Source: Beaufortia kweichowensis (Eukaryota > Chordata > Actinopteri > Cypriniformes > Gastromyzontidae). Taken from it: a stretch of DNA of 64,000 nt. The stretch lies in the NCBI GenBank assembly GCA_019155185.1, contig CM032797.1, positions 19,458,173 through 19,522,172 of the forward strand, read 5' to 3'. The notes beneath the pieces are model-generated. The model searched no databases, was not told the DNA's origin, and saw only the letters and a list, made by a program, of their open reading frames with translations. Positions 32,330 to 43,838 of this stretch are shown here, piece after piece; positions within the stretch are counted from its first letter, which is position 1, and every line of letters starts with the position of its first letter. The position numbers and the translations under genes are program-made.

Positions 32330-32640
32330 GACAAAAAACACACGTTTTGTGAGAGGGGCAAAATACTGTGTCTGTGATTTCTGTGAATTAAAATGCCCCA
32401 CAAACCAGAGGTGAATCTACAAAGAACATCAAATAGCTATTTTATTGCTAATCTTCATGTGTTTATTTATGAGGAATATGAACTGTTATGAATGTGACAA
32501 TTCTGAAAACACACTTTATCTGACTATGAAAAATCATGATTTAAACACAAACAAATGCTTTATAAACTTTAAGAGAGACTCACATGGGGATTTAAAGCAT
32601 CTGAATGATATCAGTGTGATGAAAACTAGATTTTTTTCTT
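32330..32640 (-). repeat. Interspersed repeat family copy
   Basis: Near-identical to 13,680-13,850 over more than 150 bases (for example GAGGAATATGAACTGTTATG), and reverse-complementary to 28,930-29,110. Confidence 0.65.
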
Positions 32641-33475
32641 TTTAAATCGTAGTAGCTAATGAAGATATCAGCGCATGTAGACAGCAGACAGCGAGGCGAC
32701 ACGCTACAGAACATTCAGCCTTTCACTGAACTGAGAAAATCCCCCTAATATCATCATGAGTCAAAACGCACAGCCGTGGCTGTGACCAATTCAGTGAGCG
32801 GTTCAGTATGAATCAATGAATATAAGTCAAGGAAGGAACAAAAGCGATCATACCTTCCTGAAGGAGCGAAGCCCACCTCCTCAGCTGGAGATGAGAGGAT
32901 GTGATGCAGGTGATAAGGGCTGGAGGTGGGTGTGAACTGATGGGTTCAGTGCTTCAGCTCTGTCCACACATGCTGGTATTCGTGACAGACCTCCAGATTC
33001 ATCTGGTTTTGGAGGTAAGGTATATCTTGGGCTTCCCCATGTGTAAGCAGATCGATCGCATAGATGATAGCTTGCCTTTATTTCCAGACGAATGAATGTA
33101 GAGAGCGCCTCCAAACGCCTCTTGGTAGGAGCAAAAATAAGAGAAGAAAACATCATTCACACACAGCAGAAAATGAATAACAGCACAGTCATGTCCTCTT
33201 GCTGACACTTTAAAGCACTCTGCAATACCATAGTATAACAATCTGATACCCGCGCTGGACGATGGGACATTTCTGTAATGTGTAACGGTTTAACACCAGC
33301 AGTGTGATTAATTGGCTGGAAGAGATCAACATTTGTGTAGTGCGAGCTCACTGTACCTCGTGTTTTCATAACAGGGTTTAAGCAGATTGAATTGAAATGT
33401 AAAGACTGAATGTGTGAGTCTGTGGTCTTCACAGCAGCTGTGGATCTCTGGCCCACCCAAGTGTTTGTGTGAAAT

Positions 33476-33479
<4 letters not shown>
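32641..33479. other. Spacer with weak exon-like signals
   Basis: Mixed-composition sequence around 32,870-33,150 has splice-like sites on the - strand (for example a GTATGA donor near 32,854) and short open frames. No family was recognised and no start-to-stop gene can be built, so it is left unassigned. Confidence 0.35.
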
Positions 33480-33549
<70 letters not shown>

Positions 33550-33644
33550 ACATACACACACACACACACACACAGACACACACACACAGACAGATACAGA
33601 CACACACACACACACACACAGACACACACACACACACACACACA

Positions 33645-33680
<36 letters not shown>

Positions 33681-33700
33681 TACAGACACACACACACCGC

Positions 33701-33734
<34 letters not shown>

Positions 33735-33744
33735 TTACAGGTCT

Positions 33745-33780
<36 letters not shown>

Positions 33781-33795
33781 ATACACACACACACA

Positions 33796-33836
<41 letters not shown>

Positions 33837-33845
33837 ACTAACACA
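33480..33845. repeat. (CA)n microsatellite ending in an N gap
   Basis: CA repeats with CAGA and CATA interruptions, broken at about 33,731-33,750 by a unique stretch. It runs directly into the gap at 33,846. Confidence 0.95.
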
Positions 33846-33945
33846 NNNNNNNNNNNNNNNNNNNNNNNNNNNNNNNNNNNNNNNNNNNNNNNNNNNNNNN
33901 NNNNNNNNNNNNNNNNNNNNNNNNNNNNNNNNNNNNNNNNNNNNN
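33846..33945. other. Assembly gap (100 N)
   Basis: Exactly 100 N, flanked by CA repeats on both sides. The assembly evidently broke in the microsatellite, so its true length is unknown. Confidence 0.99.
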
Positions 33946-34499
33946 ACACACACACATACCTACTTATCTCCCTAATAAGGACCTATGACAAAACACCCTA
34001 CCTTTGGGTACATCCCTTTCTGAAGGGTCTAGAGACAAAAGAAAGATATGACTGCACTACAAATGAAGCCCACAGTACGAATATCACTTGATATTGTCAA
34101 TTAAAAGCTTCTTTAGAGACCTGACTTTTGCCTTCACTTTGGGGACATTATTTTTATGTCCACTTTGGGGACAAACACAAACTCTGATCAAGTAGAACTT
34201 TGAGGACTATGGTGATACACAATCTCTGGTTGTGCTACATTTTTAAGACTTCTTGAAGATAAACATAATTTACCATAACAAGACTACTGGCTATAAAACA
34301 AGATACAAGAATTGAATACCTTGAAAACAAGTGTCTCTATTGTAGAGAATCATTGTCATTGCAATTGTCAGCAACCCTCTAGTTAATTTAGTATTAAATG
34401 CACACACTATCCCTAAAACATTTAAGGCATGATTCTCTGTATAGCATGATGATTGTGAAAAGTGCCATGTTAAGTGTCATGTTTGAAATACAGTCGTGA

Positions 34500-34961
34500 A
34501 ACACAAACTATTATTGTTACTTTGGGGCTCTGGTGATACACAAACTCCACTTTAATGTCCCTTTGGGGACTCTGGTGATACACAAACTCCACTTTAATGT
34601 CCCTTTGGGGACTCTGGTGATACACAAACTCCACTTTAATGTCCCTTTGGGGACTCTGGCGATACACAAACTCCACTTTAATGTCCCTTTGGGGACTCTG
34701 GATACACAAACTCCACTTTAATGTCCCTTTGGGGACTCTGGCGATACACAAACTCCACTTTAATGTCCCTTTGGGGACTCTGGCGATACACAAACTCCAC
34801 TTTAATGTCCCTTTGGGGACTCTGGCGATACACAAACTCCACTTTAATGTCCCTTTGGGGACTCTGGCGATACACAAACTCCACTTTAATGTCCCTTTGG
34901 GGACTCTGGCGATACACAAACTCCACTTTAATGTCCCTTTGGGGACTCTGGCGATACACAA
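34500..34961. repeat. 42-bp minisatellite, about ten copies
   Basis: Tandem unit of 42 bases containing TACACAAACTCCACTTTAAT and CCCTTTGGGGACTCTGG. The first unit (from 34,500) is degenerate, the next few carry TGGTGATAC, later ones TGGCGATAC, and one unit near 34,700 lacks three bases. Because 42 is divisible by three, open frames run through it on both strands (a 14-residue repeat on the - strand), but there are no gene signals. A diverged single unit lies upstream at about 34,140-34,230. Confidence 0.9.
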
Positions 34962-35259
34962 CTAGAATATATTAGACAATCATCCAATCATCAGTTTTGT
35001 TGCAACTGAACCTTTTTTAAATTAGTTAATGAAGAAATACAAGCAGTAATGACATCCGGACCATTTATTTAACATGCAAAGGCATGCTACAATGTCCAAA
35101 TAGTTAGGCACTTAACAATACCACTTTCTGGCATACTGAACAACAGTAAACACATTTCTTTTGAAGTGCATATTAGTTAAACAAAACATTTTATAAACAG
35201 ACACAAAACAAATGTGTTTAACACATCTTAAACTTGAAAATAATTTTTTCCCCTTTACT

Positions 35260-35340
35260 TGCACTCCTCCCTCTTTCTTTTCTTCCCCTTTACTTACACT
35301 CCTCCCTCTTTCTTCCCTTTACTTACACTCCTCCCTCTTT
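35260..35340. repeat. Threefold short repeat over the stop codon of the SET-VNTR gene
   Basis: CTTTACTTACACTCCTCCCT-type units of about 30-37 bases occur three times in a row. The innermost copy contains the stop codon and last codons of the - strand gene (TTA at 35,323-35,325), so the end of the gene has been tandemly copied into its 3' UTR. Confidence 0.7.
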
Positions 35341-38300
35341 CTTTTGTATGTAGTGTTTTTCCCACCCTCTATAATCCACCTCTTTTTTTAAAGTTGTGAT
35401 CCTGTTCCGCACATAATTTTTCACACCAGTCCATGTTCGTTCCTTTAAAGCTTCTGGCTCTGCTTTAATGCATCTCTCACAGTCTTGCTTACCAGGAACT
35501 TTGCATGTCTTTATGAAGTTCATCATATGTTTTTCAACTGCTTTTACCTCAAAGTCCTCCCATTTTCTTTTTGAAGGGTTTGATGAACCTACAAAAAAAT
35601 TTAAAAAAGCAAATCTTATTATCAACTAAAGTCAATGAATGATAACCAAATTAACACAGTCTTCCTGTGTAGATATTTTATTTTGAACAACTGGTTACTG
35701 ATGCCTGTAGATAACGTATTGAGTAATTCATGGTAATTATTGTTGTTAGTATAGTTTACATATTTTTCTACCTTGATGTTCCTGTGAAACAGCTGGTTGA
35801 TCAGCGTCTGCTGTTGTTGTTGACTGAGGTAAGTCGCTGGATGCATCACTGGGCAAAGGGTCAGGTGATGAAGGCTGCACAAGAGCAGATGAAGATGATG
35901 TGACAGTACCAGGTGATGAAGGCTGCACAAGAGCAGATGAAGATGATGTGACAGTACCAGGTGATGAAGGCTGCACAGGATTGATGATGTGACAGTACCA
36001 GGTGATGAAGGCTGCACAAGAGCAGATGAAGATGATGTGACAGTACCAGGTGATGAAGGCTGCACAAGAGCAGATGAAGATGATGTGACAGTACCAGGTG
36101 ATGAAGGCTGCACAGGAGCGGATGTTGATGATGTGACAGTAACAGGTGATGAAGGCTGCACAGGAGCGGATGTTGATGATGTGACAGTAACAGGTGATGA
36201 AGGCTGCACAGGAGCGGATGTTGATGATGTGACAGTAACAGGTGATGAAGGCTGCACAGGAGCGGATGAAGATGATGTGACAGTAACAGGTGATGAAGGC
36301 TGCACAGGAGCGGATGTTGATGATGTGACATTAACAGGTGATGAAGGCTGCACAGGAGCGGATGTTGATGATGTGACAGTACCAGGTGATGAAGGCTGCA
36401 CAAGAGCAGATGAAGATGATGTGACAGTACCAGGTGATGAAGGCTGCACAGGAGCGGATGTTGATGATGTGACAGTAACAGGTGATGAAGGCTGCACAAG
36501 AGCAGATGAAGATGATGTGACAGTACCAGGTGATGAAGGCTGCACAAGAGCAGATGAAGATGATGTGACAGTACCAGGTGATGAAGGCTGCACAGGAGCG
36601 GATGTTGATGATGTGACAGTAACAGGTGATGAAGGCTGCACAAGAGCAGATGAAGATGATGTGACAGTACCAGGTGATGAAGGCTGCACAGGAGCGGATG
36701 AAGATGATGTGACAGTAACAGGTGATGAAGGCTGCACAGGAGCGGATGTTGATGATGTGACATTAACAGGTGATGAAGGCTGCACAGGAGCGGATGTTGA
36801 TGATGTGACAGTAACAGGTGATGAAGGCTGCACAGGACGGATGTTGATGATGTGACAGTAACAGGTGATGAAGGCTGCACAGGAGCGGATGTTGATGATG
36901 TGACAGTAACAGGTGATGAAGGCTGCACAGGAGCGGATGTTGATGATGTGACAGTACCAGGTGATGAAGGCTGCACAGGAGCGGATGAAGATGATGTGAC
37001 AGTACCAGGTGATGAAGGCTGCACAGGCGGATGTTGATGATGTGACAGTAACAGGTGATGAAGGCTGCACAAGAGCAGATGTTGATGATGTGACAGTAAC
37101 AGGTGATGAAGGCTGCACAGGACGGATGAAGATGATGTGACAGTACCAGGTGATGAAGGCTGCACCGGATGTTGATGATGTGACAGTAACAGGTGATGAA
37201 GGCTGCACAGGAGCGGATGAAGATGATGTGACAGTACCAGGTGATGAAGGCTGCACAGGCGGATGTTGATGATGTGACAGTACCAGGTGATGAAGGCTGC
37301 ACAGGAGCAGATGAAGATGATGTGACAGTAACAGGTGATGAAGGCTGCACAGGAGCGGATGTTGATGATGTGACAGTACCAGGTGATGAAGGCTGCACAG
37401 GAGCGGATGTTGATGATGTGACAGTACCAGGTGATGAAGGCTGCACAGGAGCGGATGTTGATGATGTGACAGTAACAGGTGATGAAGGCTGCACAGGAGC
37501 GGATGTTGATGATGTGACAGTAACAGGTGACACAGGGCGGATGTTGATGATGTGACAGTAACAGGTGATGAAGGCTGCACAGGAGCGGATGTTGATGATG
37601 TGACAGTACCAGGGGCAGGTGATGAAGGCTGCACAGGAGCGGATGTTGATGATGTGACAGTACCAGGTGATGAAGGCTGCACAGGAGCGGATGTTGATGA
37701 TGTGACAGTACCAGGTGATGAAGGCTGCACAGGACGGATGTTGATGATGTGACAGTACCAGGTGATGAAGGCTGCACAGGAGCGGATGTTGATGATGACA
37801 GTAACAGGTGATGAAGGCTGCACAGGAGCGGATGTTGATGATGTGACAGTAACAGGTGATGAAGGCTGCACAGGAGCGGATGTTGATGATGTGACAGTAC
37901 CAGGTGATGAAGGCTGCACAGGAGCGGATGTTGATGATGTGACAGTACCAGGTGATGAAGGCTGCACAGGAGCGGATGTTGATGATGTGACAGTACCAGG
38001 TGATGAAGGCTGCACAGGAGCGGATGTTGATGATGTGACAGTACCAGGTGATGAAGGCTGCACAGGAGCGGATGTTGATGATGTGACAGTAACAGGTGAT
38101 GAAGGCTGCACAGGAGCGGATGTTGATGATGTGACAGTAACAGGTGATGAAGGCTGCACAGGAGCGGATGTTGATGATGTGACAGTAACAGGTGATGAAG
38201 GCTGCACAGGAGCGGATGAAGATGATGTGACAGTACCAGGTGATGAAGGCTGCACAGGAGCGGATGTTGATGATGTGACAGTAACAGGTGATGAAGGCTG

Positions 38301-41300
38301 CACAGGAGCGGATGTTGATGATGTGACAGTAACAGGTGATGAAGGCTGCACAGGAGCGGATGAAGATGATGTGACAGTACCAGGTGATGAAGGCTGCACA
38401 GGAGCGGATGTTGATGATGTGACAGTAACAGGTGATGAAGGCTGCACAGGAGGGATGTTGATGATGTGACAGTACCAGGTGATGAAGGCTGCACAGGAGA
38501 TGAAGATGATGTGACAGTACCAGGTGATGAAGGCTGCACAGGAGCGGATGTTGATGATGTGACAGTAACAGGTGATGAAGGCTGCATGAAGGCTGCTGGG
38601 AATTGGCGGTGATGATGTGACAGTACCAGGGGTCAGGTGATGAAGGCTGCACAGGGCAATGTTGATGATGTGACAGTAACAGGGTCAGGGTGATGAAGGC
38701 TGCACAAGAGCCAATAAGTTGATGATGTACAGTACCAGGGCAGGTGATGAAGGCTGCACATGAGCGGGAGGGAGATGATGTGACAGTACCAGGGGGCAGG
38801 GTGATGAAGAAGGCCGCACAGGAGCCAATGCTGGGATGATGTGGACAGTAACAGGTGGTCAGGTGATGAAGGCCGCACAGGAGCCAATGTTGGATGATGC
38901 GGACAGTACCAGGGTCAGTGATGAAGGCTGCACAGGAGCGGATGTTGATGTGATGTGACAGTAACAGGGTTCAGCATTTAGCACACAAGAGACTACCGTT
39001 GATGTACGGCGCACCAGGGCAGGTGACAAATGGGCCCAGGAGCCGGGAGGGAGATGATGTGGCAGTACCAGGGTCAGGTGATGAAGGCTGCACAGGAGCC
39101 ACCGTTGGATGATGGCAGTACCCAGGGTCAGGTGATGAAGGCCGCACAGGAGCCGGATGATGACAGGCAGCAAATTCAGGGTAGGTGGAGGCTAGGGCCA
39201 GATGTGGGAGGGAGATGATGTGGCAGCACCAGTGCAGGTGAAGGCTGCACAAGGCTGGATGTTGATGATGTGGCAGTAACAGGGTCCAGGTGATGAAGGC
39301 CGTACAGAGCCGGGATGAAGGCGATGTGACAGTACCAGGGTCGGAGGTGATGAAAGGCTGCACAGGCGCCAAATGTTGATGATGTGGACAGTAACAGGGT
39401 CAGCATGAAGCTACTGCACAGAGCCGATGAAGATGATGCGTGACAGTACCCGGAGCAGGAGATGAATACGTACAGCAGCTGGGGATGAAACATGGATGCG
39501 AATGAAAACGGGCAGGTGACATACGTACAGGAGCCGGATGTTGATGATGTGACAGTAACTAGGGTCAGGTGGATGAAGGCTGCACAGGAGCGGAGGTTGA
39601 TGATGTGACAGTAACAGAGGTCAGGTGATGTGAAGGGGCCGCACAGGAGCCGGAGGAGATGATGGCGGTACCCAGGGTCAGGTGATGAAGCTGTACAGGA
39701 GCTAGGGCATGATGCGTACCAGGGCAGGTAGATGAAGGCTGCACAGGAGCGACAACATGATGATAAAACAGGGTCAGCGGATGAGGGGCTGCAATAAGAG
39801 CGGATGTTGATGATGTGACAGTAACAGGGTCAAGTGAGGGTAATGATGCCAATGAGGAGAGTGGAGAAAGGCAATGAGGCGATAGGTCCTCCATAGAAGT
39901 AGAGCGACAGCACAGGGTGCAGAATAGGGCTCATCAGATTGAGGGATGATCTGTAACACCTTGAAAATAAAAATTGGCAATTTCAAATTAATTGGAATAA
40001 AAGCTCAAAGTGCCAATAAAGTAAACTGTAACAATGGCCATTAAATAATCAGGTGTTAATGTATTAAGGTGTTCGGGCAGCAGGTGATGATCATGTTCAC
40101 ATATTAATTCTCAACAACTAGAGCTGTGCCGATAAACGATAATTGCATATCAAATCAAGCGCATAAACATATAGCGTTGATATGCTGTATGATAAGCTCT
40201 AGGCATTACTTTACTCGATATGGATTAATATAAGAGCCAATCGTTACAGGCAGAAATATTATGCGACAAAAGGCCAATCAGCGTGCAGCTTTTAACGTTC
40301 CGTCAAGAACAAAGTCAATTTCTACTGAACTTCGGCAAAATGGAAACTGGCGCCACCAAAGTGAAACTGTACCTCGGCGAGTTATTATCTCAACACCTTA
40401 ATACATTAACACCTGATTATTTAATGGCCATTGTACAGTTTACTTATGTGCTTTTGAGCCTTTTATTCCAATAAAGAATGGGCAATGGGCAGTTACAGCC
40501 TGAGTGGTTAGAGAGTTGGACTTGCAACCAGAAAGTTGCTGGTTCAATTCCCGAGTAATTCAGCAGGAAACAACTGGTGCCCTTGAGCCAAGACACCCTC
40601 ACCTTATCACTCCAGTGTGCTTCTGGTATGGCGAACTTGTAAGTCACTTTGGATAAAAGCGTCTGCTAAATGAGTAAATGTAAATGTAAATAAGGAAAGA
40701 ATGTTACAACAGACATAAATACACAAGTACATGAGTGTGTTATACTGTATAGTGATAGAGTGATAAAGTATGACTGGTAAAGAAAGAGAGTTGCTTAATG
40801 GCCAGTTATGTTCTAGTGAAGTTAGAGTTTTTGGTTAGAGGATTTGTGACCAGAAGGTTGCGGTTCAATTCCCAGGACCAGCAGGAAACAACTGAGATGC
40901 TCTTGATTAAAACACACCTTAAACCCAATTACTACCAGTGTGTTACTGGTCACTTGTAAGTCTAAATGAATAAATGTAAATGTGAAAAGTCAATGTGATA
41001 TCTAGACACCTTAAATCTGTTAATCATAAATCTGTTTATGTTATATAAAAAAATTGATATAGCACATGAAGAACAGTTTTAACAGTCTGACCTGGGTTTG
41101 ACCATGTACCTTAAAAGCTCCAGGACAAGTAAGATATACACATTTTATGCCGGTTTCAGATGTGACCGTTTATACTGCACGTGTAAGCAGCACAGGCTCG
41201 CATAGCAGGAGCGAATGCTGACAGTGTAAAAGGACAACAGCCAATTGCAACAAGCAGCTCTGCCTTGCTCACGTGCTGCTCACACGTGTAGTGTGCAGCC

Positions 41301-43838
41301 AGCCTTAGTCTTAATGTAAACTTACTAATTTCTGAATCCAAACTGCTGATGGTATTTTTATCACTTTCGGAGTCTGTGACCTGATTGGAAGAGAAATATA
41401 AGGAACACAATATAAAAATACAAAAACTAAGTAGCAAGGGATGAACAGGGTTTCATGAAATGCTGGTTACCTTGGCTCGCCAAGGCCAGTCTGAGTCTCC
41501 ATAACTGTATGTTATTTCTTCCCCTTGTTTTAATGTCTCCTGACAGCAAAGAGGCACAGATGAGGTTGCTGGTTCACTTCAATTGTTCTTATTTTGCAGG
41601 TAGGATTTTGTGCTCATCATTGACCAGCCTTCCCAAGGATCCATCTTCCTTAGATGCATCCATGCTGTAAATACATAAAATGACCACTAAGAATAGCTTG
41701 TACATACATATCTTAATACAAATTGTCTTGGTAATAAACTAAAACTTTTTTCATTCCACTATGAAAAACCTATTCCAAAATGTTTATTCTAATATTTTGT
41801 ATAAAACAGCCCCTCCAGGATTCTGCAATCGAGAATTTAGCGCTAATCAAGCAAACTCCGCCAATATTTTCCGAGCCTGCATTTTTCTTAAGATTTTACG
41901 TGTAGATGCGGTGTGTGGCGATCATCCATGACGCACCGCCGTTGAATGTGAACAAACATCATTGCAAACCCGACTTACAGCTACTGCTACGCGATAGCAC
42001 GCCGCCACGCAGACGCTTCTATGGTACATGACCACTGAAGCAAGAGAATTCCGCACATTTTGTTGCTCATGGTTCTAGAACCGTTCCGCTTTTGCCTGTG
42101 CCTAGAACGTGTAATAAAATCACGATTACAGCTGAAACATGCAAGCTTTATTTTTTATATTATTAATGCCTAATTTATGCAGTGTTTAAAAATTGAGAAA
42201 TAGCTTCTGTTATCTGGCTCACATGAACATAAAACAAAAAGTAAATGAAAAGTGTTTTTACATTTTTATATTAAATAAAAATATAGAAAACATTAAAAAT
42301 TAATCCTTAATTGGATTTTTTATTTGATGTTACATTTGATATGAAATGGTTAAAAGTTATTATCCTTCAAAATCAGTCATTTTGGGCCACAAAAATCAAA
42401 AGTCCCCGCATAGAAATCCTGGAGGGATTGATAAAAGTATAAGATATTTTTAGATAGATTTATATTTTAGCATCTCTACTACACAAAGACAACAATTCTA
42501 TACTCACCACCAATATTTGCCATGCCACTGAAAATCAAACAAGAATGTGTTCTGAACGTCATTGTAAAGTTCAGATCTATTAAGACTTTCCTTCGAACTC
42601 ACAAGTTCACCTCTGTATTCAAGAACAAAATCTCCTCTGAAAAAAGCTTCAGTGGTGAAAACTCCACGTCCTAAAGAGAAATATATATTAAGTTCAGCTG
42701 TTTTCTTCAGAGTTCTTACTATTAATAACTATTGATAAAAATATTTAATAGCCACACTTAAATAAGTATGCAGTGCAGTTTTTACTTTACATTATACTTT
42801 AAATACCTATATAGGCTGCATCATAGAGCTTACAGGAACATTACTGCTATATATTTTAAATTCATAAACTTTTACTGCATAAGTAAATATACTACACTGT
42901 ATAATTTATATAGTATATTTATATAATATATAAATATACTATACTGTGCTTTACTGCAACCAGTGAACCTCATATTATTTTTTTGGCAATTGGAATATGA
43001 ATGAATATTGCGAAATATCTTGCCTTTATATTTACTGATAAATTTCTCTTACAAGTTAGCCCTTGTCAGTTTTGCAATCAATGTGATGCTCAGCATCCTG
43101 ACGTGGTGTAGTGCGTCGTCTTTTTCTATGTTCAGCCAGCATGGTGACACAATATTTATACAATGACTGAAAAGAAATAGATAATACATAAAATAAATAA
43201 ATAATACAATGATTAAGCATATTCCACTAACACAAACAAAATAACTGAGTAGATAATAGAAATTAATTTAAAGGGAATGGAGTTAATAGTTAGGTATTTT
43301 GCCTACACAATACCCTTTAAACACGATGCAAATTTCTATGGTTTAAAAACAAAACAGTTAAAATCCCATCAGTACATTTCTGCCATTTTAATGTGCATTA
43401 TAAGTGATACTAAGATAACCATTAAACAACAAAACAAATTACTTTACACAGTATACTACAGCTATTTAAACAGAATTTTAACACATAGTTACATTTGTAA
43501 TTTGTAACTAATCAAGTATTGACAAGATTATATATTATACACATTATGAAACATGTGACTCATGAAAATATTAACTCGACTGTTTTGATTAATTCGGAAG
43601 AAGCGTTCATATCTAATCCAGCAAATATTTTTACATCAAAATGCTATGAAAAGCATACAGTCGACAAATGATCAAAACCCTTAACATGAAATAATTATTA
43701 ACAATACTAAAACCTTACTAACTTTAATATTTTCAATTTCATTGCCATAAATTTAAATCGGAACTCACCTTTGCTACTATCAGACCTCCTGCAGTAGATC
43801 TCTTTGCAGCGGGAAATACTGTTTCTGGGAGGATACAT
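35323..43838 (-). CDS. SET-domain (KMT5A-like) protein with giant Ser/Thr/Pro tandem-repeat region and basic C-terminal domain
   Basis: Six exons, read right to left: 43838-43769 (MYPPRNSISRCKEIYCRRSD), 42670-42508, 41664-41471, 41380-41326, 39959-35772, 35588-35323. Exons 2 and 3 form a SET lysine-methyltransferase domain: GRGVFTTEAFFRGDFVLEYR, FLFDFQW, MDASKEDGSLGRLVND, IEVNQQPHLCLFAVR, ITYSYGDSDWPW. This resembles KMT5A (H4K20 monomethyltransferase) relatives. Exon 4 is acidic (DSESDKNTISSLDSE). Exon 5 is almost wholly a 16-residue repeat (QPSSPVTVTSSTSAPV). The last exon reads SNPSKRKWEDFEVKAVEKHM, then VPGKQDC and NYVRNRITTLKK, a Trp/Arg-rich domain I recall only from uncharacterised fish proteins. 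Small A-run length errors break exon 3 near 41,530 and 41,607, and exon 5 starts out of frame. It could be a real gene with sequencing errors or a recent pseudogene. SET assignment strong; function inferred. Confidence 0.7.
35865..39870. repeat. 48-bp coding VNTR of the SET gene
   Basis: Tandem unit of 48 bases (for example GTGACAGTAACAGGTGATGA plus GGCTGCACAGGAGCGGATGT). About 57 regular copies span 35,865-38,590, with alternating variants (GATGTTGAT or GATGAAGAT; GTAACAG or GTACCAG; GGAGCGG or AGAGCAG). From about 38,590 to 39,870 the units become irregular with many 1-3 base insertions. On the - strand all three frames are stop-free; the intended one gives a Ser/Thr/Pro-rich, mucin-like repeat. 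Several units lack one or two bases (near 36,836, 37,027, 37,120, 37,258, 37,530 and 37,733). Confidence 0.95.
40490..40692 (+). mobile_element. tRNA-derived SINE
   Basis: Head with A-box-like CTGAGTGGTTAGAGAGTTGG and B box GGTTCAATTCC (40,541-40,551), middle part with GAAACAACTGGTGCCCTTGA, and tail GTAAGTCACTTTGGATAAAA ending AAATGTAAATGTAAAT. This is the standard organisation of fish SINEs. It sits in an intron of the SET-VNTR gene. Confidence 0.9.
40795..40985 (+). mobile_element. tRNA-derived SINE, diverged second copy
   Basis: Same layout as the copy 100 bases upstream: GGTTCAATTCCC at 40,862-40,873, GCAGGAAACAACTGAGATGC, and a shortened tail GTAAGTCTAAATGAATAAAT. More diverged and internally deleted. 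Confidence 0.8.
41811..42426. mobile_element. MITE with CCCTCCAGGATTTCT terminal inverted repeats
   Basis: About 616 bases bounded by CCCTCCAGGATTCT at the left and AGAAATCCTGGAGGG at the right. The interior is non-coding, with a CpG-rich block at 41,850-42,120. It lies in the intron between SET exons 2 and 3. Ends are hAT-like, but no clear 8-base target duplication was found. Confidence 0.7.
42671..43768 (-). other. First intron of the SET-VNTR gene
   Basis: AT-rich intron with TATA-type simple runs near 42,890-42,960. Nothing else was recognised. A 76-codon frame at 43,277-43,507 on the + strand has no family features. Confidence 0.6.

Noticed and set aside
32881..33241. Exon of an unknown gene on the - strand
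   Set aside because: Splice-like sites exist, but no consistent exon chain or recognisable protein could be assembled.
34470..34961. 163-codon - strand repeat protein in the 42-bp minisatellite
   Set aside because: The unit length is divisible by three, so the open frame follows automatically; no gene signals outside the array.
34470..34965. CRISPR-like array at the 42-bp and 48-bp repeats
   Set aside because: These are direct head-to-tail tandem repeats with no spacers, in a vertebrate genome.
35989..38469. + strand acidic repeat frame (DEGCTGADVDDVTVTG units) over the VNTR
   Set aside because: It is the shadow of the - strand exon, which has matching splice sites, a non-repeat C-terminal exon and an upstream SET domain. 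The + strand frame is broken repeatedly and has no flanking exons.
40500..40560. Genuine tRNA gene at the B box of the intronic SINE
   Set aside because: The tRNA-like head continues into a SINE body and tail and cannot fold into a complete tRNA.
43277..43507. 76-codon + strand frame
   Set aside because: AT-rich intronic sequence of the SET gene; no supporting features.
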